64,000 bases of DNA, taken from NCBI RefSeq assembly GCF_030867385.1, contig NZ_JAPFBJ010000001.1, forward strand, positions 806,001 through 870,000, in the 5' to 3' direction. A program made the position numbers and the translations under genes. The notes below the pieces were generated by a model. That model was given only the letters and a program-made list of their open reading frames with translations, searched no databases and was not told where the DNA came from. This DNA comes from Sphingobium sp. DEHP117 (GTDB lineage: Bacteria; Pseudomonadota; Alphaproteobacteria; Sphingomonadales; Sphingomonadaceae). Below, piece after piece: positions 53,360 to 63,439 of the stretch (position 1 is the stretch's first letter; each line of letters starts with the position of its first letter).

Positions 53360-56080
53360 ATGCTCGGCGCGCTCGCCAAATCCCTCTTCGGTTCGTCCAA
53401 TGATCGTTACGTCAAGTCGCTGGGCAAGCTGGTCTCCCAGATCGCCGGGTTCGAAGGCTCCATTTCCGCGCTGACCGACGAGGAATTGCGGGATCAGACC
53501 CGTAAATTCCGTGAGCGGCTGGCAGGCGGCAAGGAAACGCTCGACGATCTGCTGCCCGAAGCCTTCGCCACCGTGCGCGAGGCGGGCAAGCGCGTGCTCG
53601 GCATGCGCCATTTCGATGTGCAGATGATCGGCGGTATCGTGCTCCACCGTGGCGAGATCGCTGAGATGCGCACCGGCGAGGGCAAGACCTTGGTGGCGAC
53701 GCTGGCTACCTATCTGAACGCGCTCGAAGGCAAGGGCGTGCATGTCGTGACTGTCAACGATTATCTTGCCCGGCGTGACTGCGACTGGATGGGCCAGATC
53801 TATCGCTTCCTCGGCCTCACCACCGGTGTGATCGTCCCCGGCCTGCGCGAAGACGAGCGGCGCGAAGCCTACAACGCCGACATCACCTACGCCACCAACA
53901 ACGAGCTGGGCTTCGACTATCTGCGCGACAATATGAAGTATGACCGCGCGCAGATGGTCCAGCGGCCCTTCAATTATGCGATCGTCGACGAGGTGGACTC
54001 GATCCTGATCGACGAAGCCCGTACGCCGCTCATCATCTCAGGCCCGACGGACGACAAGTCCGAGCTGTATATCGGCGTCGACGCGCTGGTAAAGCAGCTT
54101 TCCGAAGAGGATTACGAGAAGGACGAGAAGCAGCGCAACATCACGCTGACCGAGGATGGCACGGAAAAGGTAGAGCGGTTGCTTGAAAATGCCGGCCTGC
54201 TCGTCGGCTCCAACCTTTATGATTTCGAGAATACGCAGGTCGTCCACCACGTCAACCAGTCGCTGCGCGCCAACAAGATGTTCAAGCGCGACATCGATTA
54301 TATCGTCAAGGACGGCAAGGTCATCATCATCGATGAGTTCACCGGCCGCATGATGGATGGGCGCCGCTGGTCGGATGGGTTGCATCAGGCGGTGGAGGCG
54401 AAGGAAGGCGTCAATATCGAGCCGGAGAACCAGACGCTCGCCTCGATCACCTTCCAGAATTATTTCCGCATGTATCCCAAGCTTTCGGGCATGACCGGCA
54501 CCGCCGCGACCGAAGCGACCGAGTTCCACGAGATCTACAAGATGAACGTGGTGACGATCCCCACCAACGTTCCGGTGCAGCGGCAGGACGAGGAAGACCT
54601 GTTCTACAAGAGCATCGAGGACAAGTTCGCCGGCATCGCGAAGACGATCCGTGAACATCAGGCCAAGGGTCAGCCGGTGCTTGTCGGCACGGTCAGCATC
54701 GAGAAATCGGAGATGTTATCCGATTTTTTGCACAAAGAGGGCGTGAAACACAGCGTTTTGAACGCAAGATTCCACGAAAGCGAGGCGCATATCGTGGCGC
54801 AGGCGGGGCGGCTGGGCATGGTGACGATCGCCACCAACATGGCCGGGCGCGGCACCGACATCCAGCTCGGCGGAAACCTTGAGTTCCGCATCGAGGACGA
54901 ACTGAAGGACTTGGCCGAAGGGCCGGAGCGCGATGCCGCAATAGAGCGTATCCGCGTGGAAATAGCCATGGAAAAGGCGCAGGTTCTCGAGGCTGGCGGC
55001 CTTTGCGTCATCGGCACGGAGCGGCACGAGAGCCGCCGCATCGACAACCAGCTGCGCGGCCGCTCGGGTCGTCAGGGTGACCCGGGCCTTTCGCGCTTTT
55101 ACCTGAGCCTCGACGACGATCTTCTGCGCATCTTCGGGCCGGACACGCTGTTCGCCCGCATGATGCGCTCCAGCCTGGAGGATGGCGAGGCGCTGCCCCC
55201 CTCCAAATGGATGTCCAAGGCGATCGAGACTGCGCAGAAAAAGGTCGAGGCGCGCAACTACGACATCCGCAAGCAGGTCGTCGAATATGATGACGTGATG
55301 AATGACCAGCGCAAAGTGATTTATGAGCAGCGCGGCGACATCATGGACGCCGAGACGGTCGATGACGTCGTTGTCGACATGCGGCACGAGACGGTAAACG
55401 ACATCGTCGGCGCGCACTGCCCCCCCGGCACATATCCGGAACAGTGGGACGTCACAGGACTGAAAGCGGCGGTGCAGTCACGGCTCAACCTGGAACCGGA
55501 CATCGACGGCTGGCTCTCGGAGGACACGGTCGCGCCAGAAATCATCGAGGAGCGTCTGGTCGCGCTGGCCGATGCGGCGGTGACAGAAAAGGCGGCGGCA
55601 CTTGATGAGGGCAGCTGGCACAACATCGAGAAGAGCATTCTGCTCCAGAATCTCGATCATCACTGGAAGGAGCATCTGGCGACGCTAGACGCGCTACGTC
55701 AGGTTGTGCATCTGCGCGCCTACGCCCAGAAGACGCCGATCAACGAGTACAAGGCCGAGGCCTTTGCCTTGTTCGAGCGCATGCTCGGCAACATCCGTGA
55801 CGACGTAACGCAGACGATCGCTCGAGTGCAGTTCCAGTTCGAGAATGCTGCCGACGTGCCCAATCTGCCGACTTTGCCGGATTTCATCACTAATTATGCG
55901 GCCGATAGCGGCAGCGGACCGGGTGTCGACGAGAACGGCTTCGTTACCACGCGCATTCCCGGCATTGCCGCGGGGGAGATTGGCGGCGATCCCTATGCAC
56001 ATCTGGGAGTCAGTCGCAATGCGCCGTGCCCCTGCGGATCGGGTAAGCGGTACAAGCATTGCCACGGGGCGCTGGCATAG
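53360..56080 (+). CDS. secA: Preprotein translocase ATPase SecA
   Basis: Motor of Sec-dependent protein export. The 906-aa protein has NBD1 with Walker [15 protein letters not shown] (about 103-116), Walker [21 protein letters not shown]2 with [13 protein letters not shown], the [10 protein letters not shown] motif VI and the C-terminal zinc-binding tail [23 protein letters not shown]17-TACATC promoter precedes it. Convergent with a GNAT gene 15 bases away. Confidence 0.98.
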   Translation: MLGALAKSLFGSSNDRYVKSLGKLVSQIAGFEGSISALTDEELRDQTRKFRERLAGGKETLDDLLPEAFATVREAGKRVLGMRHFDVQMIGGIVLHRGEIAEMRTGEGKTLVATLATYLNALEGKGVHVVTVNDYLARRDCDWMGQIYRFLGLTTGVIVPGLREDERREAYNADITYATNNELGFDYLRDNMKYDRAQMVQRPFNYAIVDEVDSILIDEARTPLIISGPTDDKSELYIGVDALVKQLSEEDYEKDEKQRNITLTEDGTEKVERLLENAGLLVGSNLYDFENTQVVHHVNQSLRANKMFKRDIDYIVKDGKVIIIDEFTGRMMDGRRWSDGLHQAVEAKEGVNIEPENQTLASITFQNYFRMYPKLSGMTGTAATEATEFHEIYKMNVVTIPTNVPVQRQDEEDLFYKSIEDKFAGIAKTIREHQAKGQPVLVGTVSIEKSEMLSDFLHKEGVKHSVLNARFHESEAHIVAQAGRLGMVTIATNMAGRGTDIQLGGNLEFRIEDELKDLAEGPERDAAIERIRVEIAMEKAQVLEAGGLCVIGTERHESRRIDNQLRGRSGRQGDPGLSRFYLSLDDDLLRIFGPDTLFARMMRSSLEDGEALPPSKWMSKAIETAQKKVEARNYDIRKQVVEYDDVMNDQRKVIYEQRGDIMDAETVDDVVVDMRHETVNDIVGAHCPPGTYPEQWDVTGLKAAVQSRLNLEPDIDGWLSEDTVAPEIIEERLVALADAAVTEKAAALDEGSWHNIEKSILLQNLDHHWKEHLATLDALRQVVHLRAYAQKTPINEYKAEAFALFERMLGNIRDDVTQTIARVQFQFENAADVPNLPTLPDFITNYAADSGSGPGVDENGFVTTRIPGIAAGEIGGDPYAHLGVSRNAPCPCGSGKRYKHCHGALA

Positions 56081-56095
56081 CGCAGCGGCAGGGAA

Positions 56096-56608
56096 CTATT
56101 TTCTGGGCCCCAGTACACCGCTGAGCAAGGCAGGCAGCGCAGAGCCGGGAACACTGCGTGCGAGCAAACGCCTCTGTTCGACCTGGCCCGGCGCTCGCCA
56201 CCCCTTGGTCAAATCAGCGCTGAATCCCCAAAAGCGGCCATAATATTCCGGGTCACCGATCATCATCAGCGGCGCGTCGGCGCTCGTGTCCGCGTCGGTG
56301 ATCAGCCGATCCATAAGCAGCTTGCCGAACCCCTCGCCCTGCCGCGCTGGGAGCACCGCGACAGGGCCAACCATGATGAGCGGCGTGACTACGCCGTCGT
56401 CGCCGACGAGTGCGACCGGCCAGCTCTGCAACAGCCCCACAAAAGCCCCCGCACCGTCGGCCAGAGCATAGCTGAATTCCGGCAGCCAGCGCATGCCGGT
56501 GCGGATGGCATAGGCGGTACGGCCATGGCGGTCCGTTCCGAATGCCGCGTCGAGCAGGGCGTCGATTGCGGGTTCTGACTGGCTGTGCAGGGGGAAAAGG
56601 GTCGTCAC
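56096..56608 (-). CDS. GNAT-family N-acetyltransferase
   Basis: The 170-aa protein fits YhbS-like acetyltransferases: IMVGPVAVLPARQGEGFGKLLMD with the acetyl-CoA P-loop, then MMIGDPEYYGRFWGFSADL. The GTG start at 56608 gives the family length; a longer frame to 56740 is not supported. Substrate unknown. Confidence 0.85.
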   Translation of the reverse strand: MTTLFPLHSQSEPAIDALLDAAFGTDRHGRTAYAIRTGMRWLPEFSYALADGAGAFVGLLQSWPVALVGDDGVVTPLIMVGPVAVLPARQGEGFGKLLMDRLITDADTSADAPLMMIGDPEYYGRFWGFSADLTKGWRAPGQVEQRRLLARSVPGSALPALLSGVLGPRK

Positions 56609-56721
56609 GCTTGCTGTTCTGTCGGTAAAAGGGCATGAGCGCCCGGGAGCCGCGCCCTTTAGCGCGCGAGCCGCAAAAGGAAAGATAATTCTGCGCGCAT
56701 CGCAGGGGAGCATCGACACGC

Positions 56722-57114
56722 ATGGCCGCCTATCGTACATCCGAGGAGAATTTTCTGGCGCTGGAGGTCGAGGACCTGCATGTCGACATCCTCACCGGGA
56801 TCTATTCCGAAGAGACCCATCTTCCGCAGCCGCTGAAAATATCGGTGCGCGCGCTGATCGCGCAGGAACCACATTATGATTCGGACACCCCGCTGAGCCG
56901 GTCGAAGAACTATATGGATCTCAAGCACGCCGCCACGGATGCGTTGCCGAAAGATCGGCATTTCAAGCTGATCGAGGCGGTGGCGGACCATATCATCGAC
57001 ACGGTCTTTCTGCAGGATGGCAAGGTGCGGCACGTGGAGGTGAAAATTGTGAAGCTCGCGCTGTCCGAGAACGGAGAATCGATCGGCGTCACAATGGCGC
57101 GGGGGAGAGGGTGA
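56722..57114 (+). CDS. folB: Dihydroneopterin aldolase-like protein
   Basis: Folate pathway enzyme that cleaves dihydroneopterin. The 130-aa protein has VEDLHVDILTGIYSEETHLPQ with the catalytic Glu, a Tyr in SKNYMDLKHAATDAL, FKLIEAVADHIIDTVF and the Lys in VEVKIVKLALSE. The usual Lys-Pro motif reads Lys-Leu here, so the alignment at that point is imperfect and a non-folate relative is possible. Adjacent genes give no support for either. Confidence 0.75.
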   Translation: MAAYRTSEENFLALEVEDLHVDILTGIYSEETHLPQPLKISVRALIAQEPHYDSDTPLSRSKNYMDLKHAATDALPKDRHFKLIEAVADHIIDTVFLQDGKVRHVEVKIVKLALSENGESIGVTMARGRG

Positions 57115-57120
57115 GCCACC

Positions 57121-58914
57121 TCAGGCAGCAGGCTGGTCTTCCTTACGCAATCGGCGTAGGCGCGGTGCGTGCTCCAGCCGCGCCGCACTCTTGATATCCT
57201 GCCTCAGGTCCTCGCGCCGCTGATGGATTGATGCGATGACCGGGCCCATCGCCACGCCCAGTTCGACCAGCGCCGTCTCAGCGAGCTGAAGTGAACTTTC
57301 CAGCGTCTCGGGCACGGCCTCGGTCGCCCCGGCCTTGTAGAGCTGGCTGGCATGGTCGGCATCGCGCGCGCGGGCAATAACCGGCAGGTCAGGAAATGCG
57401 GCGCGGACGGTGGCGGTTATGCGTACACACAGCACGGGGTCATCCATCGTAAGGATCAACACGCTGGCATTCTCCAGCGCCAGGCTCTCGAGGGTTTGTG
57501 GCCGCGTGACATTGCCAAATCGGACGGAATAGCCCTCTCGCCGGCCCTCCAGCACGATGTCGGGGTCTGAATCCACCACAATATAGGGTTGATCGTGCCC
57601 GCGCAGTAGATCGCACACCATGCGCCCGACACGACCGAACCCCAGCACAACCGTACGTTCGCTCTGCGCGCCCTCGGCTTGCGGCTCATCCTGCGACTCC
57701 CGCGTATGGGCGCGGTGTTCGATGCGGCGGGCAAGGTCATGACCCGCGCGCGCCAGCAGCGGGGTGAGCGTAAGGCCGATGGCGGTCGCAATCTGCCAGA
57801 ACACGGCCGCATCCTGATTGATGATGTTCGCCGCAGACGCAGTGGCCAGAACGATCAGAGTCGTTTCGGAAGGGCTGGCCATCAACAGGCCCACCTCGGC
57901 GGCGAGGCTCCGGCGGGCACCGTTCAGGCGCAACAGCGTGGCGGTGACCAGCGTCTTGATGACCACGACCCCAAAGATTGCGAGCAGGAGAGCGGACCAT
58001 TGCTCGGCAATGATCTTGAGGTCGAGGCTCATCCCCACCGTGAGCAAGAAGACGCCTAGCGCCAGCCCCCGGAACGGCGCGGTGATGCCCTCCACCTCGC
58101 TGCGATAATCTGTCTCGGCGATCATCAGCCCGGCAAGCAGCGCGCCGACGATGGGCGAGAGGCCGGTGAGCGCAGTGGTAAGGCTCGCCATGATCACGAC
58201 GAGCAGGCTGGCGGCCAGGAACACCTCGGGGCTTTTGGTACGCGCGGCTTGTGCGAAGATGCGCGGCAGGATGAACGGCCCGGCAAGCAGCATCGCGATC
58301 ACGGTCACTCCGCCGATCAGCAGCGTGCTCATCAGGCCGCCAAGGTCTCCTCCTCCGCTTGCGGGTGCAATGGCGCCGAGCAGAAAGATGATCGGCACCA
58401 ACGCCAGATCCTCGAAAAGCAGCATCGAAAAGGCGGTGCTGCCCACCTGAGATCTGGTGCCGACCATCGGCAGCACGAGCGCGGTGGAAGAAAGCGCAAG
58501 TGCGAGGCCGAGGCCGATGGCCGCTGGCGGGCTGTTCCCCATCAAAGTGAGGATGATGGCGATGAGGAGCGCGGATCCACCCAATTCGAGTGCACCGACT
58601 CCGAACACCATCCGCCGCATGCTCCAAAGCCGCTTGAAGCTCAGCTCCAGTCCGATGGAGAACAGCAGCAGGATGATGCCCAACTCGGCAAAGGGCGCGA
58701 TCGCTTCCGGGCGCGAGATGCTCACATAGTAAAGCCAGGGATATTCCTGTGTCATCGCGCCCAGCCCCGATGGGCCGACGATCAGGCCCGCGAGAATGAA
58801 GCCGATTACCGGGCTGATACGGAAGCGGGCGAACATGGGGATGACGACGCCCGCCGCTCCGAGGATGACCAGAGTATCGCTCAGTCCGCTGGTGCTGTGA
58901 ATCTCCAGTGCCAT
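57121..58914 (-). CDS. Kef-type potassium/proton antiporter with RCK domain
   Basis: The 597-aa CPA2 membrane protein has twelve predicted helices (residues about 10-390), including the ion-binding region ALSSTALVLPMVGT, and a C-terminal Rossmann-type TrkA-N domain (TVVLGFGRVGRMVCDLL) about residues 418-530. Relatives KefB/KefC/YbaL are gated by NAD(H) or glutathione adducts. No KefF/KefG-like ancillary gene is next to it. Confidence 0.92.
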   Translation of the reverse strand: MALEIHSTSGLSDTLVILGAAGVVIPMFARFRISPVIGFILAGLIVGPSGLGAMTQEYPWLYYVSISRPEAIAPFAELGIILLLFSIGLELSFKRLWSMRRMVFGVGALELGGSALLIAIILTLMGNSPPAAIGLGLALALSSTALVLPMVGTRSQVGSTAFSMLLFEDLALVPIIFLLGAIAPASGGGDLGGLMSTLLIGGVTVIAMLLAGPFILPRIFAQAARTKSPEVFLAASLLVVIMASLTTALTGLSPIVGALLAGLMIAETDYRSEVEGITAPFRGLALGVFLLTVGMSLDLKIIAEQWSALLLAIFGVVVIKTLVTATLLRLNGARRSLAAEVGLLMASPSETTLIVLATASAANIINQDAAVFWQIATAIGLTLTPLLARAGHDLARRIEHRAHTRESQDEPQAEGAQSERTVVLGFGRVGRMVCDLLRGHDQPYIVVDSDPDIVLEGRREGYSVRFGNVTRPQTLESLALENASVLILTMDDPVLCVRITATVRAAFPDLPVIARARDADHASQLYKAGATEAVPETLESSLQLAETALVELGVAMGPVIASIHQRREDLRQDIKSAARLEHAPRLRRLRKEDQPAA

Positions 58915-58980
58915 AGGCGCTCTATAAAGCAGGCGCAGGCGAAGCTGTCATGGGCCAAATCAAAAAATGGCCGGGAATTG

Positions 58981-59010
58981 AAAACGCCCGCGCAGGTAAG
59001 GCGCGGGCGT
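58981..59010 (-). terminator. Rho-independent terminator after icd
   Basis: A perfect 10-bp stem ACGCCCGCGC / GCGCGGGCGT (58984-58993 and 59001-59010) around a seven-base loop, followed on the minus strand by TTTTC. It lies about 30 bases after the icd stop. Confidence 0.8.
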
Positions 59011-59042
59011 CATGAGCAGGTGGCTCGGTCAGGCGCCGGAGC

Positions 59043-60263
59043 TTATTTCCAGCTCGCCATCTCGGCTTCGAGATTGGTGCGGATTGCCTCGAAGAACTGC
59101 TCGGTCGTCATCCAGGCCTGCTCCGGGCCGATCAGCAGCGCAAGATCCTTGGTCATCGCGCCGTCTTCAACGGTTTTCACGCACACCTTTTCCAGCGTCT
59201 CGGCAAAGCGGGTGACCTCGGGCGTTTCGTCGAATTTGCCGCGATAGACAAGGCCCTGCGTCCACGCAAAGATCGAGGCGATCGGGTTGGTGGACGTCGC
59301 CTTGCCCTGCTGGTGCTGGCGGAAGTGGCGGGTAACGGTGCCGTGCGCCGCCTCGGCTTCGATGGTCTTGCCATCAGGCGTCATCAGCACTGAGGTCATG
59401 AGGCCGAGCGAGCCGAAACCCTGCGCCACCTGATCTGACTGGACGTCGCCGTCATAGTTCTTGCAGGCCCAGACGAACTTGCCGCTCCACTTCAGCGCAG
59501 ATGCGACCATGTCGTCGATCAGGCGGTGCTCATAGACGATACCGGCTGCCTTGAACTTGTCGGCAAACTCGGCTTCGTAAACCTCAGCGAACAAATCCTT
59601 GAATCGACCGTCATAGGCCTTGAGGATCGTGTTCTTGGTCGAGAGGTAGACGGGCCAACCGCGGCCCAGGCCGTAGTTCATCGAGGCGCGGGCAAAATCG
59701 CGGATCGAGTCATCGAGGTTGTACATTCCCATCGCGACGCCGGAGCCCGGGAACTGGAACACCTCCTCGTCAATCACCTCGCCATTGTCTCCCTCCCAAA
59801 CAAGGCGGAGTTTGCCGGGACCGGGCACGCGGAAATCGGTCGCCTTGTACTGGTCGCCAAAGGCGTGGCGGCCGACGACGATCGGGTCGGTCCAGCCTGG
59901 AATGAGGCGCGGCACGTTGCGGATCACGATCGGCTCGCGGAAGACGACTCCGCCGAGAATGTTGCGGATCGTGCCGTTGGGCGATTTCCACATCTTCTTG
60001 AGCTTGAATTCCTCGACCCGCGCTTCATCCGGCGTGATGGTCGCGCACTTCACGCCGACGCCGTATTTCTTGATTGCGTTCGCGGAGTCCACCGTCACCT
60101 TATCGTCGGTGCGGTCACGCTCCTCCATGCCCAAGTCGTAATAATGCAGGTCGATGTCCAGATAGGGCTTGATCAGGCGTTCGCGGATCCATTCCCAGAT
60201 GATGCGGGTCATCTCATCGCCGTCGATCTCGACGACCGGGTTTTTGACTTTGATCTTGGCCAT
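59043..60263 (-). CDS. icd: NADP-dependent isocitrate dehydrogenase (eukaryotic type)
   Basis: TCA-cycle oxidation of isocitrate to 2-oxoglutarate with NADPH. The 406-aa enzyme belongs to the eukaryotic-like subfamily ([74 protein letters not shown]). An upstream TTGAAA-N17-TAGAGC promoter is visible and a terminator follows the stop, so it is probably a single-gene unit. Confidence 0.98.
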   Translation of the reverse strand: MAKIKVKNPVVEIDGDEMTRIIWEWIRERLIKPYLDIDLHYYDLGMEERDRTDDKVTVDSANAIKKYGVGVKCATITPDEARVEEFKLKKMWKSPNGTIRNILGGVVFREPIVIRNVPRLIPGWTDPIVVGRHAFGDQYKATDFRVPGPGKLRLVWEGDNGEVIDEEVFQFPGSGVAMGMYNLDDSIRDFARASMNYGLGRGWPVYLSTKNTILKAYDGRFKDLFAEVYEAEFADKFKAAGIVYEHRLIDDMVASALKWSGKFVWACKNYDGDVQSDQVAQGFGSLGLMTSVLMTPDGKTIEAEAAHGTVTRHFRQHQQGKATSTNPIASIFAWTQGLVYRGKFDETPEVTRFAETLEKVCVKTVEDGAMTKDLALLIGPEQAWMTTEQFFEAIRTNLEAEMASWK

Positions 60264-60307
60264 GGCTCTCGTCTGCCTTCTATCTGGATAAGGGGAGGAT
60301 GCGATGC

Positions 60308-60336
60308 GCTCTAGGCAAAGCGCGCCGCGGTTTCAA
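60308..60336 (-). promoter_or_regulatory. Candidate icd promoter
   Basis: On the minus strand TTGAAA (60331-60336) and TAGAGC (60308-60313) are separated by 17 bp, about 45 bases before the icd start. Confidence 0.45.
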
Positions 60337-60437
60337 CATCTCATCTCAGCCTTATAGGGGGGAACCCTTGCCGAAAGCTATATCGGCGCCTCTCTGGGGC
60401 GTTGTATTGGGCGGCATCAGCGCCTAATGTCCCGTGC

Positions 60438-61193
60438 ATGGAACCAGATATAGACAGGTCGCAAGGCGCGTTGACGCCCGTCGACTCGCAATCCGGCGTC
60501 AAATGGCGCTTCCCCGCAGTTCATCCGGAAGGGCGCAAGTTCGGTGCCATCGCCGTCGGCATAACCCTGTTGTTCTGGGTGCTCGGGTGGGAGGTATTGG
60601 CCTGGCTGATGGTGGGCGCGAGCATATGGGTCTTCGCCTTTTTCCGTGACCCCGTGCGCGCGACCCCACAGGGGCAGGATTTTCTTGTCGCTCCGGCGGA
60701 TGGCCTCATCACCCTTATCCAGAAAGTTCCGCCGCCGCGCGAGATTGCAGGCGTGGACGGTATCGGCACAGCGCCCATGATCCGGGTGTCGATCTTCATG
60801 AGCGTGTTCGATGTCCACATCAATCGCACGCCGATTGCGGGCACGATCCGTCAGGTCGTCTATATCTCGGGCAAGTTCATCAATGCAGATCTTGATAAGG
60901 CGAGTGAGGATAATGAGCGCCAGCATATCGTCGTTGAGCGCGCCGACGGGCTGCGGATCGGCTTCACGCAGATAGCCGGGCTGGTGGCGCGGCGAATCGT
61001 GCCGTTCGTGAAGCCAGGAGACGTGGTGGCGGCAGGCCAGCGCATCGGCCTCATCCGGTTCGGCAGTCGGGTCGACATCTACCTGCCCGAGGGCACAGTG
61101 CCGCGTGTGGTACTGGGCCAGCGAACTATAGCGGGCGAGACTGTGATTGCCAGGCTCGGCGAAACCGAGCCGATGCGCGGAATTTTCCAGTGA
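60438..61193 (+). CDS. psd: Phosphatidylserine decarboxylase proenzyme
   Basis: Makes phosphatidylethanolamine from phosphatidylserine at the inner membrane. The 251-aa proenzyme is of the short archaeal/alphaproteobacterial type, with hydrophobic segments near 40-75, [16 protein letters not shown], and the self-cleavage site Gly209-Ser210 in [11 protein letters not shown] that generates the pyruvoyl group. ATG 60438 is preferred to the upstream TTG at 60402. Four-base overlap with pssA couples synthesis and decarboxylation of phosphatidylserine. Confidence 0.95.
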   Translation: MEPDIDRSQGALTPVDSQSGVKWRFPAVHPEGRKFGAIAVGITLLFWVLGWEVLAWLMVGASIWVFAFFRDPVRATPQGQDFLVAPADGLITLIQKVPPPREIAGVDGIGTAPMIRVSIFMSVFDVHINRTPIAGTIRQVVYISGKFINADLDKASEDNERQHIVVERADGLRIGFTQIAGLVARRIVPFVKPGDVVAAGQRIGLIRFGSRVDIYLPEGTVPRVVLGQRTIAGETVIARLGETEPMRGIFQ

Positions 61194-61957
61194 GGCGCCG
61201 CCGCGCGATACCGAAGGGGTTGCGGCGCGGCATCTCGCTGAGGCAGGTGGCACCCAATGCGGTGACCGCGATGGCGCTGTGCTTCGGCCTCACGGGGGTG
61301 CGCTTCGCCATGAGCGGCCAGTGGCAACTTGCGGTGGGCAGCGTGATCCTGGCGGGGGTGCTGGATGGGCTCGACGGGCGTATCGCCCGGATGTTGCATG
61401 GCGAAAGCCGGTTCGGTGCGGAGCTGGATTCGCTTTCCGACAATATCGCCTTCGGTGTTGCTCCTGCGATCATCATTTATCTCTGGTCGCTACAATTTCT
61501 ACCAAAGCTGGGCTGGGTGCTGGCATTGGCTCATGCGCTGATGTGTGCGCTGCGGCTCGCACGGTTCAACGCGGCGATCGATGCGGATGAGCAGCCGCAC
61601 AAATCTGCTGGCTTCCTCACTGGCGTTCCGGCGCCAACGGGGGCGGGCCTGTTGTTCGTGCCGATGTATCTTTGGTTCGTAACCGACCAGGAAATTTTCC
61701 GGAGCTTTTACCTCGTTGCGCCGTGGACGGCTTTTGTTGCTTTCCTGATGATTTCGAGCATCGCGACGTTCAGCTGGACGGCGTTGAGGCTGCGGCGGAC
61801 CATCAGGCTTGAGGCGATTGCTGTAGCAGGATTGCTTGCCGGGCTGTTGCTTACGGAACCGTGGGCCACGCTGCTGGCGATTTCGGTCCTCTATCTCGCG
61901 ATGATCCCGTTCGGCATGATCAGCTATCGCAAGATCAGATCGGCGGCCGCACGGTAG
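61190..61957 (+). CDS. pssA: CDP-diacylglycerol-serine O-phosphatidyltransferase
   Basis: Makes phosphatidylserine from CDP-diacylglycerol. The 255-aa membrane protein has the CDP-alcohol phosphotransferase motif [20 protein letters not shown] with the following LDSLSD, and about six helices. The start is GTG 61190, overlapping the psd stop (GTGA). Together with psd this is the full route to phosphatidylethanolamine. Confidence 0.96.
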   Translation: MRRRRAIPKGLRRGISLRQVAPNAVTAMALCFGLTGVRFAMSGQWQLAVGSVILAGVLDGLDGRIARMLHGESRFGAELDSLSDNIAFGVAPAIIIYLWSLQFLPKLGWVLALAHALMCALRLARFNAAIDADEQPHKSAGFLTGVPAPTGAGLLFVPMYLWFVTDQEIFRSFYLVAPWTAFVAFLMISSIATFSWTALRLRRTIRLEAIAVAGLLAGLLLTEPWATLLAISVLYLAMIPFGMISYRKIRSAAAR

Positions 61958-61973
61958 GGTTGATCGACGGATT

Positions 61974-62117
61974 AGGGGCCGTGGGGATTCAGTTCAGATA
62001 GAGCCGAAAAGGGGGGTTTTCGAGCATCGGAGCGCAGCGTACTTAAAGGTACGTGAGCACCGAAGCGCAGAAAATAGCGCTTTGCAGGCCTATATGAATT
62101 GAATCCCCACAGCCCCT
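61974..62117. repeat. 144-bp palindromic intergenic element
   Basis: Outer 28-base arms at 61974-62001 and 62090-62117 match in 25 of 28 positions when one is inverted. Inside lie two 16-base direct repeats (GAGCATCGGAGCGCAG at 62022-62037, GAGCACCGAAGCGCAG at 62055-62070, 14 of 16 identical) around a CGTAC-TTAAAG-GTACG palindrome (62038-62053). The nested symmetry suggests a REP/nemis-like mobile repeat or a long RNA hairpin. No coding potential is seen. Confidence 0.85.
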
Positions 62118-62346
62118 AGGCGACGAGGGGGAGCGGAGCGGGAGCAACAGCTGTGCGCGCGGGCGCAACCAAAATCGAGCGCGGCGCGATGCGAGCAGGT
62201 GGCAACGGAGCTTCCGGGATGACTTCATCCAGTTCCATTCGAAGTGCGGCCATCATCTTGCCCGCATAGTTGCGCAGCATCACTGCAATCGTGCTCAGGG
62301 CCGCCACCAGCGCCAGGGGAAAAATCAGTGCGGTTGCCGTCATCAT
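62116..62346 (-). CDS. Small membrane protein, candidate SOS gene
   Basis: The 76-aa product begins MMTATALIFPLALVAALSTI, one membrane helix (about residues 4-22), then a short charged segment (ELDEVIPEAP) and an Ala-Pro-rich tail (PPARIAPRS ... APAPLPLVA). No known family was recognised. ATG 62346 is preferred over the GTG at 62355. The promoter upstream carries a LexA box over its -10, so induction by DNA damage is inferred; small one-helix proteins such as Caulobacter SidA are SOS-induced division inhibitors. Its stop lies at the edge of the palindromic element. Confidence 0.6.
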   Translation of the reverse strand: MMTATALIFPLALVAALSTIAVMLRNYAGKMMAALRMELDEVIPEAPLPPARIAPRSILVAPARTAVAPAPLPLVA

Positions 62347-62409
62347 ATTCACCACCCGTCGATCTCAAGTCCATCCGGAGCAACGCATATTAGCCGTTTC
62401 CGGTTCCAT

Positions 62410-62424
62410 GTTCCCTATATGTTC
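62410..62424. promoter_or_regulatory. LexA box (GTTC-N7-GTTC)
   Basis: GTTC-CCTATAT-GTTC matches exactly the alphaproteobacterial LexA operator GTTC-N7-GTTC. On the minus strand it covers the -10 region of a promoter reading toward the small membrane protein. Confidence 0.7.
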
Positions 62425-62444
62425 TCTTCTAGCAGTGAAGTCAA
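62419..62444 (-). promoter_or_regulatory. Promoter of the small membrane protein gene
   Basis: On the minus strand TTGACT (62444-62439) is a strong -35; the -10 (CATATA, 17 bp away, or TATAGG at 19 bp) lies inside the LexA box. Transcription would start near 62410 and give a leader of about 60 bases. Confidence 0.55.
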
Positions 62445-62458
62445 CACCCCATTTCATC

Positions 62459-62487
62459 TTGCAATTCTGCCGCTCTCCAACTAATGG
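62459..62487 (+). promoter_or_regulatory. Candidate rpsB promoter
   Basis: TTGCAA (62459-62464) and TAATGG (62482-62487) are 17 bp apart, leaving a leader of about 85 bases before rpsB. It is back to back with the minus-strand promoter of the small membrane gene; the two -35 boxes are only about 14 bp apart. Confidence 0.5.
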
Positions 62488-62580
62488 CGCCGCATTCCAC
62501 ATGGGATTCGCACATACCGGTGCCGGGTCTGAACGACGCGGTTACTGAATCCCAGAGGTAAAACCGGAAGGAGAAAGACC

Positions 62581-63342
62581 ATGGCGGCACCTGTCGTCAC
62601 CATACAGCAATTGATCGAGGCCGGCGCACATTTCGGTCACCAGACCCACCGCTGGAATCCTCGCATGAAGCCATATATTTTTGGCGAGCGGAACGGCGTT
62701 CACATCCTCGATCTCAGCCAGACCGTGCCGCTGTTCGCCCGCGCGCTCGAGTTCGTCTCCGCCACCGTTGCAGCCGGCGGCAAGGTGCTGTTTGTCGGCA
62801 CCAAGCGCCAGGCGGCTGAAGCGATCGCCGAGGGCGCGCGCAAGTCTGGCCAGCATTTCGTCAACCATCGCTGGCTGGGCGGTATGCTCACCAACTGGAA
62901 GACGATCTCCGGCTCGATCAAGCGCCTCAAGACGCTCGAAGAGCGCCTGTCGGGCGACACCCACGGCCTCACCAAGAAGGAAGTCCTCCAGATGACGCGC
63001 GAGCGTGACAAGCTGGAGCTCAGCCTGGGTGGCATCCGCGACATGGGCGGCATTCCTGACGTGATGTTCGTGATCGACGCCAACAAGGAAGAGCTGGCGA
63101 TCAAGGAAGCCAACACGCTGGGTATCCCGGTCGTGGCGATCCTCGATTCGAACGTCTCGCCCGATGGCATCGCCTTTCCGGTTCCGGCGAATGATGACGC
63201 CAGCCGCGCGATCCGCCTCTATTGCGAGGCGATTGCAACCGCAGCGACCCGTGGCAGCCGCGGAGCGCAGCAGGCCTCCGGCGTCGACATTGGCGCGCTT
63301 GCAGAGCCGCCGGTCGAGGAAGCCGTCGCCGCCGAAGCGTGA
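62581..63342 (+). CDS. rpsB: 30S ribosomal protein S2
   Basis: The 253-aa protein is S2: [52 protein letters not shown] and [19 protein letters not shown]. It has a perfect AAGGAG RBS. A terminator-like hairpin separates it from tsf. Confidence 0.98.
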   Translation: MAAPVVTIQQLIEAGAHFGHQTHRWNPRMKPYIFGERNGVHILDLSQTVPLFARALEFVSATVAAGGKVLFVGTKRQAAEAIAEGARKSGQHFVNHRWLGGMLTNWKTISGSIKRLKTLEERLSGDTHGLTKKEVLQMTRERDKLELSLGGIRDMGGIPDVMFVIDANKEELAIKEANTLGIPVVAILDSNVSPDGIAFPVPANDDASRAIRLYCEAIATAATRGSRGAQQASGVDIGALAEPPVEEAVAAEA

Positions 63343-63367
63343 GCTTCGCCAGACTGTAATATTTTCT

Positions 63368-63414
63368 GGGCAGGGCGCTTGGCGGTAGCATACCGGTGGG
63401 CGCCCGCCCGTTTT
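63368..63414 (+). terminator. Hairpin terminator or attenuator between rpsB and tsf
   Basis: GGGC-A-GGGCGC (63368-63378) pairs with GCGCCC-GCCC (63400-63409) with one bulged A, and an inner CGGTA-GCA-TACCG (63383-63395) extends it. TTTT follows at 63411-63414. The short U tract suggests partial rather than full termination. Confidence 0.65.
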
Positions 63415-63439
63415 GAAACCTCTTTCAAAGGAACTGATG

